Positions 24,909-33,871 are shown, numbered from the stretch's first letter. The stretch is DNA of 64,000 bases from Knoellia sp. Soil729 (GCF_001427985.1 NZ_LMSA01000002.1:1108811-1172810), one strand, 5' to 3'. Made by a program: numbers and translations. Notes: generated by a model from the sequence alone, not told the origin.

Positions 24909-25766
24909 ATGAGACTTCTCGGATGGGTCGTGGCTGTCGGCGTGGCGGCACTCGTGGGGGGATGCGGCGCAGCCGAGAAGCCGGTCACCAGCCCGTCCTC
25001 CTCCTCGTCGGCAGGCTCGACGGCGACCCCGGCACCCAGCGCCTCTGGAGCGCCACTGTCCCTCGTGGCGATCGGTGACTCGATCCCCTTCAACAGCAAG
25101 GACGACTGCCCGAACTGCACGGCGTTCGTCTACCAGTACGGCGACGCGTTGGCCAAGGCGACCGGGCGCACGGTGCAGCCGAACAACCTCTCCGACCACA
25201 CCGGCCTCACCCTGCCGCGACTGTTGGAGAACCTCGACTCCCTCTCCACGGACCTGGCGGGGGCCGACGCGATCATCGTGGGGATCGCCCACAACAGCAT
25301 CGAGCTCGGGACCGACGCGCCCTGCGGTTCGACCCTCGACCCCAACACCGGCGCCCTCACCGACTGGACCAAGGTCGACAAGGCGTGTGCGACGCGCTCG
25401 GCCGCAGCCTCGCGTCCCCGCTACGACGAGCTGTTCAGCAAGGTGGCGGCGCAGCGCGCGGGCAAGCCCACCATCCTCATCGCCCTCAACAAGTACAACG
25501 ACTGGGTCGGCTCGAGCTCGCTCAACCTCACGGCCGACCAGGCGACGCGGACGGTGCTGGTCCACGACGCGTGGAGCGCGATGATCTGCGACTCGGCCAA
25601 GGCACACCAGTTCAGCTGCGCCGACATCTACCACGCGTTCAACGGCCCGACCGGGGAGAAGCCGAGCGGGGACCTGCTCGCCGACGACTACACCCATCCG
25701 TCGCAGAAGGGGAACGACGAGATCACCCGGGTCCTCGTCGACCTCGGCTTCGCGCCTCTGGCATAG
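24909..25766 (+). CDS. SGNH/GDSL-type hydrolase lipoprotein
   Basis: The 285-residue protein has a lipoprotein signal peptide with lipobox LVGGC (Cys near residue 19) and then a Ser/Thr/Ala-rich linker, so it is anchored outside the membrane. The GDS nucleophile block is LVAIGDSIPF, and the catalytic Asp/His block is DDYTHPSQKGNDEI near the C-terminus. IVGIAHNSIE sits where block III (GxND) is expected but differs from it. The family hydrolyses esters, for example acyl chains or acetyl groups on glycans. Substrate unknown. It is divergent from the AraC gene. Confidence 0.85.
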   Translation: MRLLGWVVAVGVAALVGGCGAAEKPVTSPSSSSSAGSTATPAPSASGAPLSLVAIGDSIPFNSKDDCPNCTAFVYQYGDALAKATGRTVQPNNLSDHTGLTLPRLLENLDSLSTDLAGADAIIVGIAHNSIELGTDAPCGSTLDPNTGALTDWTKVDKACATRSAAASRPRYDELFSKVAAQRAGKPTILIALNKYNDWVGSSSLNLTADQATRTVLVHDAWSAMICDSAKAHQFSCADIYHAFNGPTGEKPSGDLLADDYTHPSQKGNDEITRVLVDLGFAPLA

Positions 25767-25814
25767 GTGACCGTCCAGAAGCCGAGGCCTCGGCGCTGGG
25801 CCGGGGAGTCGAGG

Positions 25815-25995
25815 GGCGTTGCCCTGCGCACCGACCACCGCATCGACTCCGGCTGGGTGCAGGTCAACCAGGGTGGCGGGCAGGTCGTGGGCCAGTCCTA
25901 CGGCGGGATGAAGTCCAGCGGTATGGGCCGCGACCTTTCACTCGAGGATGCTCGAGGGCTTCACCCCGATCAAGCAGATCAACGTCAAGCTCTGA
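25815..25995 (+). pseudogene. 3' remnant of an aldehyde dehydrogenase gene, frameshifted
   Basis: Translation in one frame gives HRIDSGWVQVNQGGGQ, then VVGQSYGGMKSSGMGRDLSLE. After a shift at about 25940 a second frame gives MLEGFTPIKQINVKL and a TGA at 25993-25995. Joined, these are the C-terminal ~55 residues of an ALDH-superfamily enzyme. The catalytic part is absent upstream, where the GDSL gene ends at 25766. No intact gene spans this segment. Confidence 0.85.
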
Positions 25996-26179
25996 CGGTC
26001 TCGGGACTGGGCGGCGGAGGTCGACGGGACGGGAAGGTGCGCGGACGGCATACGCGAGTGCCTGACCCGCTGGCCCTGGCGAGCCGGCCTGCCGGCTGAG
26101 TAGCCGGGCGGATGCCCACCCCGCGGTGAACGGGGATGCTGGTCCTGCCATCACCGCCACCGCAGGCCAGGAGGAACAC

Positions 26180-26920
26180 GTGGGTCCGACCACCGGCACG
26201 CACGGCCCGGCCTGGTCGAGCGGGCCGCCCGGGAACGGCGCTCCTCCCCGCTGGTTCGGTGCCACTCATCGTGTCCGACTGCAACGTCGGCCCGTCTGGG
26301 TGCGAGTCCTTACCGTGGTTGGCGGATTCGTGTATGCCGTGATCGCGTTCTTTGCGCTCGGCTTCTTCGCCGTGCCGTCCGGGTTCCACGGCTGGCTGCC
26401 CGCGGCACTGGGCTACCTCCCGGGCCTGCTCCTCATCACCATGGGGCTCGGCATGGGGCGGTGGCCGATCGCCATCGCCTGGGCCGTCGGGGCCGCCCTG
26501 CTCTTGGGCGCTTGGGCCTACCGGCAGTCGGCCCCGATCCACGAACGAATCGAGGCGGTCGCCGCGAACGTGAGCACTCCCCCTGGGTGGACCACCATCG
26601 ATGACGGCTCGTGGACGGGCAGCACGTGGGGCCTGTTCGGCTCGTGGCCCGAGGTGACCTACACCTACGCGACCCCGGATGCGCCCCAGGTCGCCACCGA
26701 CAGCTACACCGCCCGACTGGAGGACGACGGCTGGGAACAGCAGCCTCCCCCGGACGCGTCACCGTCCAGCTCGCCGGGCGTCATCGCCGAGACCTGGACG
26801 AAGGGCCGCTGGACCGTCGAGGTCCACGTCGCCGGATCTCACTCTCGGCCACGCGAGTTCGACACGGTCGTGCCGGACGCCCTGACCCGGGTGGATCTGT
26901 ACTTCGACGGTCAAGGCTGA
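26180..26920 (+). CDS. Membrane protein of unknown function
   Basis: The protein has 246 residues. GTG 26180 is chosen because AGGAGG lies at 26169-26174, 5 nt before it; the frame opens earlier at 26126 without such a site. After a Pro/Gly-rich N-terminus there are three hydrophobic segments (VRVLTVVGGFVYAVIAFFAL, WLPAALGYLPGLLLITMGLG and WPIAIAWAVGAALLLGAWAY). A ~130-residue C-terminal domain follows that is probably outside the cell (TTIDDGSWTGSTW, WTKGRWTVEVHVAG). No family recognised. Confidence 0.7.
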   Translation: MGPTTGTHGPAWSSGPPGNGAPPRWFGATHRVRLQRRPVWVRVLTVVGGFVYAVIAFFALGFFAVPSGFHGWLPAALGYLPGLLLITMGLGMGRWPIAIAWAVGAALLLGAWAYRQSAPIHERIEAVAANVSTPPGWTTIDDGSWTGSTWGLFGSWPEVTYTYATPDAPQVATDSYTARLEDDGWEQQPPPDASPSSSPGVIAETWTKGRWTVEVHVAGSHSRPREFDTVVPDALTRVDLYFDGQG

Positions 26921-27127
26921 ACCAGCGGCACGCCTTGGGTCCGCACACGGCATACCAAGGTCTGTTCCTCGGCACCTGCGGCACGCAGTCCGCCGATGGC
27001 CTGAACAGGCCATGGCGCCCCGCGGCAGAGATGGCCTGCTCTCGGGATGTGCGCGGGGTGGCCAGGGCCGGAGGGTGGTCGTAGCGCTTCCGAACTCGCG
27101 GAGGTGCCCCGAGCACAGGAGGAAGTC

Positions 27128-27352
27128 ATGCCGTTCATCCAGGTCAAGGTCATCGAGAAGGTCTTCACCCCCGAGCAGACCCAGCAGATCGTGCGGAGCC
27201 TGACCGACGCCATGGTCGCGATCGAGGGCGAGAACATGCGCCCGGTCACGTGGTGCGTCGTCGAGGAGGTCAAGAGCGGTTCCTGGGGCATCGCCGGCAA
27301 CCCGCTGACGACCGAGGACGTGCGCGCCCTCGCCGCCGGCGTATCGGCGTAG
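27128..27352 (+). CDS. 4-oxalocrotonate tautomerase-family protein
   Basis: This 74-residue protein (MPFIQVKVIEKVFTPEQTQQ) exposes the catalytic Pro1 after Met removal, as in 4-OT-type keto-enol tautomerases that work as small oligomers in the cytoplasm. The length is typical. AGGAGGAAGTC precedes the ATG. It has no obvious metabolic partner next to it, and the cat/pca cluster is 21 kb away. The substrate is unknown. Confidence 0.85.
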   Translation: MPFIQVKVIEKVFTPEQTQQIVRSLTDAMVAIEGENMRPVTWCVVEEVKSGSWGIAGNPLTTEDVRALAAGVSA

Positions 27353-27514
27353 GCGCACCCGCCCCCGCGCCCACGTCCTTGCCCACTGGCGACACACCGT
27401 GCTGGACCTGGCGTGCGGTCGGGTCTGGCCCTGGAGGTGGCGGCGGCCCGCGGTGCAGGTGGCAGGTCGGATGACGTCCTTGCGCAACGCCGCCAGCTGG
27501 CCCACTCTCAAGAG

Positions 27515-29152
27515 ATGAGCAGCGAGCCAGCGGCACCGCCGCCTGAGGAGCTGCTGCTGCGCGCCGGAAGGTGGGAGACCGCCCGCGACGAGCTCCGCCA
27601 GCGGTTGGCGGATCGTCCCGACGGCCCAGCCTTCGAGGGCCTCGCCCAGGCGTTGTGGTGGCTGGACGACGGTACGGGCTGCCTCGAGGCACGCGAGGAC
27701 GCCTACCGCTTCTATCGGGATGCCGGTCAGGATCCCGAAGCCGGCCGTGCCGCGAGTGCACTCGCCTATGACTCCCTGCTCTTCGGGGAAGGCGAGACGG
27801 TGGCTCGTGGCTGGATGACCCGGGCAGAGCAGCTGCTGAGCGCGATCCCGGAACGAGCCGGACATGGTTGGCTCGCCCTGCGCCGGGGCGAGCTGGGGCT
27901 GGCGACGCAGGGCGATCCTGCGCTCGCCCAGCAGGAGGCCGATCGCGCCTGCGCGATCGGCCGCCGGGTCAATGACCGCAACCTCATGTATGCCGGTATG
28001 GCCCTGAGCGGTCTTGCCCAGACCACTGCCGGCCGCCCCGACTCCGGCCTGCGGGAGCTCGACGCCGCCGTCGCAGCCGCCACGACGGGCGAGGTCGACG
28101 ACCTCATGTGGATGGGCAAGATCTTCTGCTGGCTCATCATCGCCTGCCAGCAGACCCACGACCTCAGCCGGGCCGACGAGTGGTGCCGACGCGTCGAGGC
28201 GGTGTGTGAACGACGGCACCTCGACCCGCTCTTCACCGTGTGCCGCATCCAACACTCCTCCGTGCTCATCGAGCGGGGCACGTGGCGGCAGGCGGAGAGC
28301 ACCCTTGCCGCCGTCCTCGACCGCGTCGAGCCCTCCCGGCGGCACACCCGGCTCGACGCAGTGGTCCAGCTGGGTGAGCTGCGTCGGCGCCAGGGGCGCT
28401 TCGCGGAGGCGGAGGAGCTCTTGATGCAGGCGGAGTTCGACCCGTCTGCCATCGTGTCCCTCGCCCTGGTGCGGCTGGCTCGTGACGAGGCGGACGTTGC
28501 CTGGGCCGAGATCCGACAGGTGCTGGCAAGGACCCCGACAGCCAATCGGCTGCAACGCGCCCGGTTCCTGCTGCCCGCCGTGCAGGCGGCGCTCGCCGCC
28601 GGTGAGCGTGGCGCCGCCCAGCAAGCCGCCGACGAGCTGCGGGAGACCGCTGCCCTCGTGGGCAACACCCCGACGCTCGGCCTGGCCGCCGCGGCGGCCG
28701 CAACCCTGGCGCCACCGGCGGAGTCGGTCAGCGCCTGGCGGGACGCGGTGCGCTCGTTCCGCGAGAGCGCCCTGCCCTTCGACGAGGCGGAGAGCCGCCT
28801 CGGCCTCGCGGACGCGCTCCTGCAGTGCGACGACGTCGGGGCCGCCGAGGAGCAGGTGTCGAAGGCATGGACCCTGCTCGAAGGCCTGGGAGCCCAAGGC
28901 ATGTTGACCGACGCGGACCGTCTCCGACGACAGATCGCGTCGGTGCGAGGAACCCCCCACGCTCTGCTCAGCGAGCGAGAACGCGAAGTGCTGCGCTGCG
29001 TCGCCGACGGCCAGACTGACCAGCAGATCGCGAAGGCACTGACGCTGAGCCCGCACACCGTCCACCGGCACGTCGCGCACATCCTCATCAAGGTGGGTCA
29101 GCCGACCCGGGCCGCCGCTGTCGCGCATGCCCTCAAGCACGACCTCCTGTAG
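27515..29152 (+). CDS. LuxR-family regulator with TPR-like N-terminal region
   Basis: The 545-residue protein (start MSSEPAAPPPEELLLRAGRW) is built of helical TPR-like repeats up to about residue 480 (for example GRFAEAEELLMQAEF and AAQQAADELRETAAL). A C-terminal LuxR HTH follows: LSEREREVLRCVADGQTDQQ, then IAKALTLSPHTVHRHVAHI. It resembles the second half of LAL regulators and lacks their AAA ATPase domain. The last 20 bp overlap, tail to tail, the convergent membrane-protein gene. Targets are unknown. Confidence 0.85.
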   Translation: MSSEPAAPPPEELLLRAGRWETARDELRQRLADRPDGPAFEGLAQALWWLDDGTGCLEAREDAYRFYRDAGQDPEAGRAASALAYDSLLFGEGETVARGWMTRAEQLLSAIPERAGHGWLALRRGELGLATQGDPALAQQEADRACAIGRRVNDRNLMYAGMALSGLAQTTAGRPDSGLRELDAAVAAATTGEVDDLMWMGKIFCWLIIACQQTHDLSRADEWCRRVEAVCERRHLDPLFTVCRIQHSSVLIERGTWRQAESTLAAVLDRVEPSRRHTRLDAVVQLGELRRRQGRFAEAEELLMQAEFDPSAIVSLALVRLARDEADVAWAEIRQVLARTPTANRLQRARFLLPAVQAALAAGERGAAQQAADELRETAALVGNTPTLGLAAAAAATLAPPAESVSAWRDAVRSFRESALPFDEAESRLGLADALLQCDDVGAAEEQVSKAWTLLEGLGAQGMLTDADRLRRQIASVRGTPHALLSEREREVLRCVADGQTDQQIAKALTLSPHTVHRHVAHILIKVGQPTRAAAVAHALKHDLL

Positions 29153-30062
29153 CCGCGTCGCGAGGGATGGCTCGGCGGCGCTCGAACCAGCGCTCGAGGT
29201 CGGCCAGGGCCTGCGGGTCGAGCGCCTGCTCCGGGTCCGCGACGATGTCGCGCTGGACGCGCTCGAGAGCCACGGCATACATCGGCGCACCCAGCGCGAA
29301 CTCGAGGTTCCCGGCATACCAGGGCCGGAAGCGCTGGGCGCCCCAGCGTTGGAGCATCCCGGCGACGAAGCCGGGCCTGCCCCGGCGGGTCCAGAAGCCC
29401 ACGGCCCGACTGAGGACCCAGGCGAGCGCGAACGCGGCTCCCATGACGGCGAGGGTGGCCGCGACCTCGTCGCTCGCGAAGTTGTCGAGGACGGTGCGCA
29501 GGTCGGCATAGATCCTGCGAACCACGGGATCCTGCAGGTTGAGCTGCGTGAGGAACGCCTGCGCGCCCTGCGCCTGGTCCTCGAGGTCCTGGATCGCCTG
29601 CAGTGAGGGCCTGCCGGCCCAGGCCGTCTGGACGTGCTCCTTGATTTGCGGCACGGTCTGGAGGACGTTGGTCGGGCGGATGCCGAGGAGGGCGTCCCTG
29701 GCCGCGGTGACCTCGTCGAAGGTCGTGCTGATGCGTCCGACCGTCTCTGAGCTGCGCTGGACGGCGGAGTCGAGCTGCTGCGGGTCGGGTGCGTGGTCGC
29801 GGGCGTAGTCGAGGGTGGCCTGGACCTGCTCGCGGTGCTCGACGACGTAGCTCGCCTGCTGGTAGCGCAGCAAGAGGTTGGGGACGGCGTGGACCGCGTC
29901 GTGGACCTTGCCGCCGACACTCTCCGAGCTGCTCAGCGCCACACTGAGCGCGGCGGCCGCCCCGTAGGCCTTGAGCGCGAACTCGAGGAGGGCGCCGAGG
30001 ACGCGCCGGGCGAGCTCCTCGGGTCTGCGATAGAGGGGCAGACCCTGTCGAACGGGTGCCAT
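29133..30062 (-). CDS. Membrane-associated protein of unknown function
   Basis: The 309-residue protein has a hydrophobic segment near residues 20-42 (LGALLEFALKAYGAAAALSV), a long helical middle section, and a second segment near 205-230 (VAATLAVMGAAFALAWVLS). A ~70-residue helical tail follows. No family recognised. It overlaps the end of the LuxR gene by 20 bp on the opposite strand. A perfect 14-bp palindrome lies about 50 bp upstream of its ATG. Confidence 0.65.
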   Translation of the reverse strand: MAPVRQGLPLYRRPEELARRVLGALLEFALKAYGAAAALSVALSSSESVGGKVHDAVHAVPNLLLRYQQASYVVEHREQVQATLDYARDHAPDPQQLDSAVQRSSETVGRISTTFDEVTAARDALLGIRPTNVLQTVPQIKEHVQTAWAGRPSLQAIQDLEDQAQGAQAFLTQLNLQDPVVRRIYADLRTVLDNFASDEVAATLAVMGAAFALAWVLSRAVGFWTRRGRPGFVAGMLQRWGAQRFRPWYAGNLEFALGAPMYAVALERVQRDIVADPEQALDPQALADLERWFERRRAIPRDAATGGRA

Positions 30063-30110
30063 GGTGACTCCAGGGTGTGCATCGTGGTGCTGCGGCAGGG
30101 ACGGTCCATC

Positions 30111-30124
30111 GCACCACGTGGTGC
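30111..30124. promoter_or_regulatory. Perfect palindrome upstream of the 309-residue membrane protein gene
   Basis: GCACCACGTGGTGC is a perfect 14-bp dyad with a CACGTG core, 49 bp upstream of the ATG at 30062 and about 44 bp past the stop of the hydrolase gene. It could be a regulator site or part of a terminator; there is no T-run beside it. Confidence 0.45.
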
Positions 30125-30167
30125 ACCACCACGGCGGGAGACACCCGGCTCGGCGGTTGGGCCCGGG

Positions 30168-30851
30168 TCACTGGACCGAGGCGAACACCTCACCGACGAG
30201 TGGTGCAACGAGTGGCCCCTGCGTCCACGGCACCATGTGCGCCCCGGAGCCGAGCGTCACCGCGCGGCTGCCCGGGGCACCGCGTCGCGCGACCGCCTCG
30301 GCCCAGTCGGCGGGGCAGATGGCGTCGTGCGACCCGCGCACGACCACGACGGGTGCGCCGACCCCGTCGAGGGTGCGCAGGAGGTCGTCGCGGCGTGCGG
30401 CGTCCATCGCTCGCACCATGGACGGCAGCCCGGTGTTCGCCCACTGGCGAAGCAGCACCGGCCCCTGTGCCGGCCTCTCGTGGAGCGCCGTCGGTAGCCA
30501 GCGGCGCACGAGCCCCGGCCACGACGCGGCACGTGGGTCGGTTGTCGGGCCGACGAGGACGAGCGACGCGACACGCTCCGGGGCCAGGGCCGCCACGTGC
30601 GCTGCGACCTGGCAGCTCGCAGAGTGCGCGAGGAGCACGACCTGCTCGCGTCCGTCCGGCAGGGCGTCGCGCACCGCCGACGCCAGGGCCCGTGGGGCGA
30701 GGTCGAGCCCGCGCGACGCCGGCTGGCCGAACCCGGGGAAGAGGTGGACGGTCGGCTCCACCTCCGGAGGCAGGAGCTCGAGGGTCGGGCGCCACGACTC
30801 GGGCCCCAACCCCAGACCGGGCAGCGCCACGACGACGGTCCGGTGGGTCAC
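30168..30851 (-). CDS. Alpha/beta-hydrolase
   Basis: The 227-residue protein (GTG start at 30851) has the alpha/beta-hydrolase fold: VVVALPGLGLGPESW (oxyanion loop), the nucleophile elbow LLAHSASCQV with Ser in H-S-A-S rather than the usual G-x-S-x-G, an Asp in VRGSHDAICP, and a His in LGSGAHMVPW. It is cytoplasmic. The substrate is unknown. It lies upstream of the 309-residue membrane protein gene on the same strand, with 105 bp between them. Confidence 0.85.
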   Translation of the reverse strand: MTHRTVVVALPGLGLGPESWRPTLELLPPEVEPTVHLFPGFGQPASRGLDLAPRALASAVRDALPDGREQVVLLAHSASCQVAAHVAALAPERVASLVLVGPTTDPRAASWPGLVRRWLPTALHERPAQGPVLLRQWANTGLPSMVRAMDAARRDDLLRTLDGVGAPVVVVRGSHDAICPADWAEAVARRGAPGSRAVTLGSGAHMVPWTQGPLVAPLVGEVFASVQ

Positions 30852-31006
30852 GCCGCCACGCTAGCCCGGGGCGGGGTTCGGTGATGCGCTCAGGGCCGGA
30901 AGCGCGACAGCGGCTCGACAGCGTTGGTGACGCGGACTGCATACCGGCTCGGCAGGGGAGCTTGGGGCTGAGCCAGCAGCACGGCCCGCGGCACTAGTCT
31001 CGGGCG

Positions 31007-31747
31007 GTGAAGATCCGTGAGCTCGACTACGCCGACACCCCGTGGGGTGAGATCAGCCTCCGGGAGCGCTGGGACCCCATCACCGAGCGAGACGTCTACG
31101 AGGTCAAGCTCGGTGACGACTTCCTCATGTCGAGCCAGTTCACCACGGGCGAGGAAGAGCTCTCGCGCATCGCCCTCGCGGCCGTGCCGGGTGCAGGACC
31201 CCTCACGGTGGTCGTCGGCGGCCTCGGCTTGGGCTACACCGCATTGGCCGCCCTCGAGGACGGGCGGGTGGCTGAGCTGACCGTCATCGAGGCCCTGCCC
31301 GCGGTGATCTCGTGGCACGAGCGCGACCTGTTGCCCGACACCGCCGGGATGGCGGCCGATCCTCGCGTGCGCCTGGTCCGCGACGACTTCTTCGATGTCG
31401 TGCGCACGGGTCGCGCCGACCGCACCTATGATGCGGTGCTCGTCGACATCGACCACGCCCCCGACTGGCTGCTGCGCGAGGACCACGGCGACCTCTACAC
31501 CGCCGAGGGGTTTGGACGCGTCGGCGCCATGCTGACCGATGACGGCGTCTTCGCCCTGTGGTCCGACGAGCCACCCGAGCCCGAGGTGGTCCAGCGGATG
31601 AGTGTCGCGTTCAAGCATGCCGACGCCCATGTGGTCCCTTTCCCGAACCCGATCACGGGAGGACACTCGAGCAACACGGTCTACCTGGCGGGGGGTCCAC
31701 GCCGCGACGACATCGTGGCGTGGGCACGAAACCATCCCGCCACGTAG
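31007..31747 (+). CDS. Spermidine synthase-like methyltransferase-fold protein
   Basis: The 246-residue protein has the Rossmann AdoMet-type core of spermidine synthases: VVVGGLGLGYTALAAL, ELTVIEALPAV, VRLVRDDFFDVV and YDAVLVDIDHAPDWLL. An N-terminal beta domain carries ERDVYEVKLGDDFLMSSQF. The polyamine-site residues are not clearly kept, so the substrate is open. The GTG at 31007 has no ribosome-binding site but lies 6 nt after TAGTCT, which suggests a leaderless message. It is divergent from the hydrolase gene. Confidence 0.8.
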   Translation: MKIRELDYADTPWGEISLRERWDPITERDVYEVKLGDDFLMSSQFTTGEEELSRIALAAVPGAGPLTVVVGGLGLGYTALAALEDGRVAELTVIEALPAVISWHERDLLPDTAGMAADPRVRLVRDDFFDVVRTGRADRTYDAVLVDIDHAPDWLLREDHGDLYTAEGFGRVGAMLTDDGVFALWSDEPPEPEVVQRMSVAFKHADAHVVPFPNPITGGHSSNTVYLAGGPRRDDIVAWARNHPAT

Positions 31748-31896
31748 GCGAGTACCGGGAGGGCCGCGAAGACCACCGCACCATGCCTCACGGCATACCG
31801 GGTGGGGAACGGTGCGCGCAGCGCGACCATCGGGAGGAGCTGCTCGCAAACCCCCCTAACCCGGTCCCCGCAGGTACATTTCGAGGCCGAGCCCAC

Positions 31897-31912
31897 GCGC
31901 ACTTGAGTGCGC
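31897..31912. promoter_or_regulatory. Palindrome upstream of the hemerythrin gene
   Basis: GCGCACT-TG-AGTGCGC (7-bp arms) ends 19 bp before the hemerythrin ATG, within the likely promoter or leader. It is an operator candidate with no assigned regulator. Confidence 0.4.
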
Positions 31913-31931
31913 CGATCCACTGAGGAGTGTC

Positions 31932-32429
31932 ATGTCCCAGGACGCCATCGTCATGCTGCGTGAGGACCACAAGGAGGTCAAGGCGCTGTTCCGGGAGTTC
32001 CAGAAGTCCACGACGACCGATGCCCGCAAGGGCAAGATCGTCGAGAAGGTCATCGAGCTGCTCACGGTCCACACCTACATCGAGAACGAGGTGATGTACC
32101 CACGCGTGCGCGAGCTGCTCCCCGAGCTCGAGGGGGACGTGCTGGAGTCCTACGAGGAGCACCACGTCGCGGACGTCCTCGTCATGGAGCTGACGGCCAT
32201 GAGCCCCGGCGACGAGCGCTTCGAGGCCAAGACCACCGTCCTCATCGAGAACGTCACGCACCACATCGACGAGGAGGAGTCCGACTGGTTCCCCAAGGTC
32301 CGTGACGGGCTCTCCCGCACGCAGTTGCGTGAGATCGGTGAGGAGCTCGCCGCCGCCAAGGAGCGGGCTCCCCGCCGTCCGGAGCAGCCGAGCGCCCTGA
32401 AGAAGACGATCGACGCGGTCATCTCCTAG
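31932..32429 (+). CDS. Hemerythrin (HHE) domain protein
   Basis: The 165-residue protein has the four-helix HHE pattern with di-iron ligands: LREDHKEVKALF, HTYIENEVMYP, EEHHVADVLVMEL and HHIDEEESDWFPKV. The tail is basic and Pro-rich. It is cytoplasmic. Family members bind O2 or NO or protect iron-sulfur centres. GAGGAG precedes the ATG. A bidirectional terminator separates it from the convergent DUF2231 gene. The window holds a second hemerythrin domain, fused to an SDR at 22195. Confidence 0.9.
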   Translation: MSQDAIVMLREDHKEVKALFREFQKSTTTDARKGKIVEKVIELLTVHTYIENEVMYPRVRELLPELEGDVLESYEEHHVADVLVMELTAMSPGDERFEAKTTVLIENVTHHIDEEESDWFPKVRDGLSRTQLREIGEELAAAKERAPRRPEQPSALKKTIDAVIS

Positions 32430-32473
32430 GACCACATGGGTCCACCCGCTCACGCGGGAGGCCGCCGACACGG

Positions 32474-32514
32474 TCCGGCCCGCTGCAGCGCACTCGGCGC
32501 TCCAGCGGGCCGGA
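32474..32514. terminator. Bidirectional terminator hairpin
   Basis: TCCGGCCCGCT (32474-32484) pairs with AGCGGGCCGGA (32504-32514), an 11-bp stem that also holds an inner GC-rich dyad. It lies between the convergent hemerythrin and DUF2231 genes. Confidence 0.8.
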
Positions 32515-32543
32515 TGCGTTCAGGGCCTCGGGGAGTCGCCTCC

Positions 32544-33113
32544 TCAGAGCGGCGTGGGAGCGTTGTCGTAGGCCGGGTCATGGCTGCCCACCTTGCGCGC
32601 CTCTGCCAGGTGCCCGCCCAGATAGGCACCCACTCCCGAGACCGCCATCCCGGCCAGCCCCAGCCCCACGCCCGTCCTGTGTGCACCCTTCCTGCGGGCG
32701 ACCCAGGACGCAGCGTAGGCGCCGATCGCGACCCCGTTGGTCAACGCGTGCACGAGACCCACCCGCTTCTCACGGGTCCCGGCCGCCGACCACTCGGCCC
32801 ACCCGGTCCACGCAGTGGGGCCGACTGCCAGAAGGCCAGTGCCAACGAGCCTTTGCGCCGCCGCGGCCGAGGTACGCCCACCGAAGAGGTCGAGGAGGCT
32901 CGCCGACGTCCAGGTGCCGATCACCACATCGGTGAGCACCGGGTGGATCGCATGTCCGAGCCACTCGCCACGCAGCACCGACGCGCGCTTCCCGGTGCCG
33001 AACGCGGCACGGATCGAGGGCTCGATGGCTCGCACCGGCTTGTCGAGCGCCGCGGTCTGCTCGAGCCGCAGGGTCCAGCGCACGATGGCGGGCGGTCGGT
33101 CGACTGAGCTCAT
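32544..33113 (-). CDS. DUF2231-type membrane protein
   Basis: The 189-residue protein carries the motif GEWLGHAIHPVLTDVVIGTW (residues ~49-68), typical of DUF2231, and then four hydrophobic segments. Relatives are often fused to or encoded beside Rieske ferredoxins and are proposed membrane redox components; none is adjacent here. GGAG precedes the ATG at 33113. Confidence 0.8.
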   Translation of the reverse strand: MSSVDRPPAIVRWTLRLEQTAALDKPVRAIEPSIRAAFGTGKRASVLRGEWLGHAIHPVLTDVVIGTWTSASLLDLFGGRTSAAAAQRLVGTGLLAVGPTAWTGWAEWSAAGTREKRVGLVHALTNGVAIGAYAASWVARRKGAHRTGVGLGLAGMAVSGVGAYLGGHLAEARKVGSHDPAYDNAPTPL

Positions 33114-33332
33114 GGGCTTCTCCTTGCGTTCCGTGACGGGACGTCATCCATGGCGCCCTCGAGAAACAACGGTGCCCCGAGTTGGTGAGGTGGTCAACAC
33201 ACTTGGCCTTGGGCGGCCTCCGTCCGGGCTCTTGACTGGGTGCTGTACGTCGCAACAGTCACTGCTCACCCAGCCCGGCGGTGGGTGACGAGACTGCTGG
33301 ACGTGCCTGCGCGCACGTGGGATGGTCGAGCC

Positions 33333-33770
33333 ATGCCCCACGTGCCACCTCCGGCGATCGCGCTCGTCGCCGCGATCGCTCAGCACGCCTTGGCACCGCA
33401 ACGTTCCACGGCTTCCTGGCGGCGCCTCCCGGCCGCGGCTGTTGCCCTCGGCAGCGTGGCGCTGCCCACGGCCACGTTGCGCCGGTTCCTCGACGCCGGG
33501 ACCACCCTCGACCCGAGTCACCCCACGAAGGCGAGCACCCTCGTCACGGACGGGCCGAATGCGTTGACCCGCAACCCCATGTATCTCGGCCTGGCGGGTC
33601 TTCTCAGCGCTCACGCCCTGGCCCGCGGCGGATGGACCCCGTGGCTGCCGGTGGCCGGCTTTGTCCTGGTGGTCGACCGCTTCCAGGTCCGGCCGGAGGA
33701 GGAAGCTCTGCGCGCACGCTTCGGCGAGGCGTACGACGCCTACTGCTCGCGCGTCCGCCGCTGGGTCTGA
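33333..33770 (+). CDS. Isoprenylcysteine carboxyl methyltransferase-like (PEMT/ICMT) membrane protein
   Basis: The protein has 145 residues when started at ATG 33333. It has the short integral-membrane methyltransferase pattern: TDGPNALTRNPMYLGLAGLL, then the AdoMet-binding EEEALRARFGEAYDAYCSRV RRWV end (split here for length). The frame opens at 33240, but the added part lacks family likeness. Bacterial members methylate various small or lipid-like substrates; the target is unknown. It is convergent with the GH3 gene. Confidence 0.75.
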   Translation: MPHVPPPAIALVAAIAQHALAPQRSTASWRRLPAAAVALGSVALPTATLRRFLDAGTTLDPSHPTKASTLVTDGPNALTRNPMYLGLAGLLSAHALARGGWTPWLPVAGFVLVVDRFQVRPEEEALRARFGEAYDAYCSRVRRWV

Positions 33771-33843
33771 CTGAGGTGCTCTCGGGCGGCGCGCTGATCC
33801 TGTCCTGCAGAGAACCGGAGGCGCGGGAGCGCCAACACCCACG

Positions 33844-33871
33844 TCAACACCCACTCAGAGCTGGGTGTTGA
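33844..33871. terminator. Hairpin at the convergent ends of the ICMT-like and GH3 genes
   Basis: TCAACACCCA (33844-33853) pairs perfectly with TGGGTGTTGA (33862-33871), with an 8-nt loop. The right arm is inside the last codons of the GH3 gene. It probably terminates the plus-strand gene. Confidence 0.55.

Noticed and set aside
26759-29920. 1053-codon minus-strand frame
   Set aside because: It runs antisense to the LuxR and tautomerase genes and out of frame with the 29133-30062 gene; low-complexity Ser/Arg/Pro composition.
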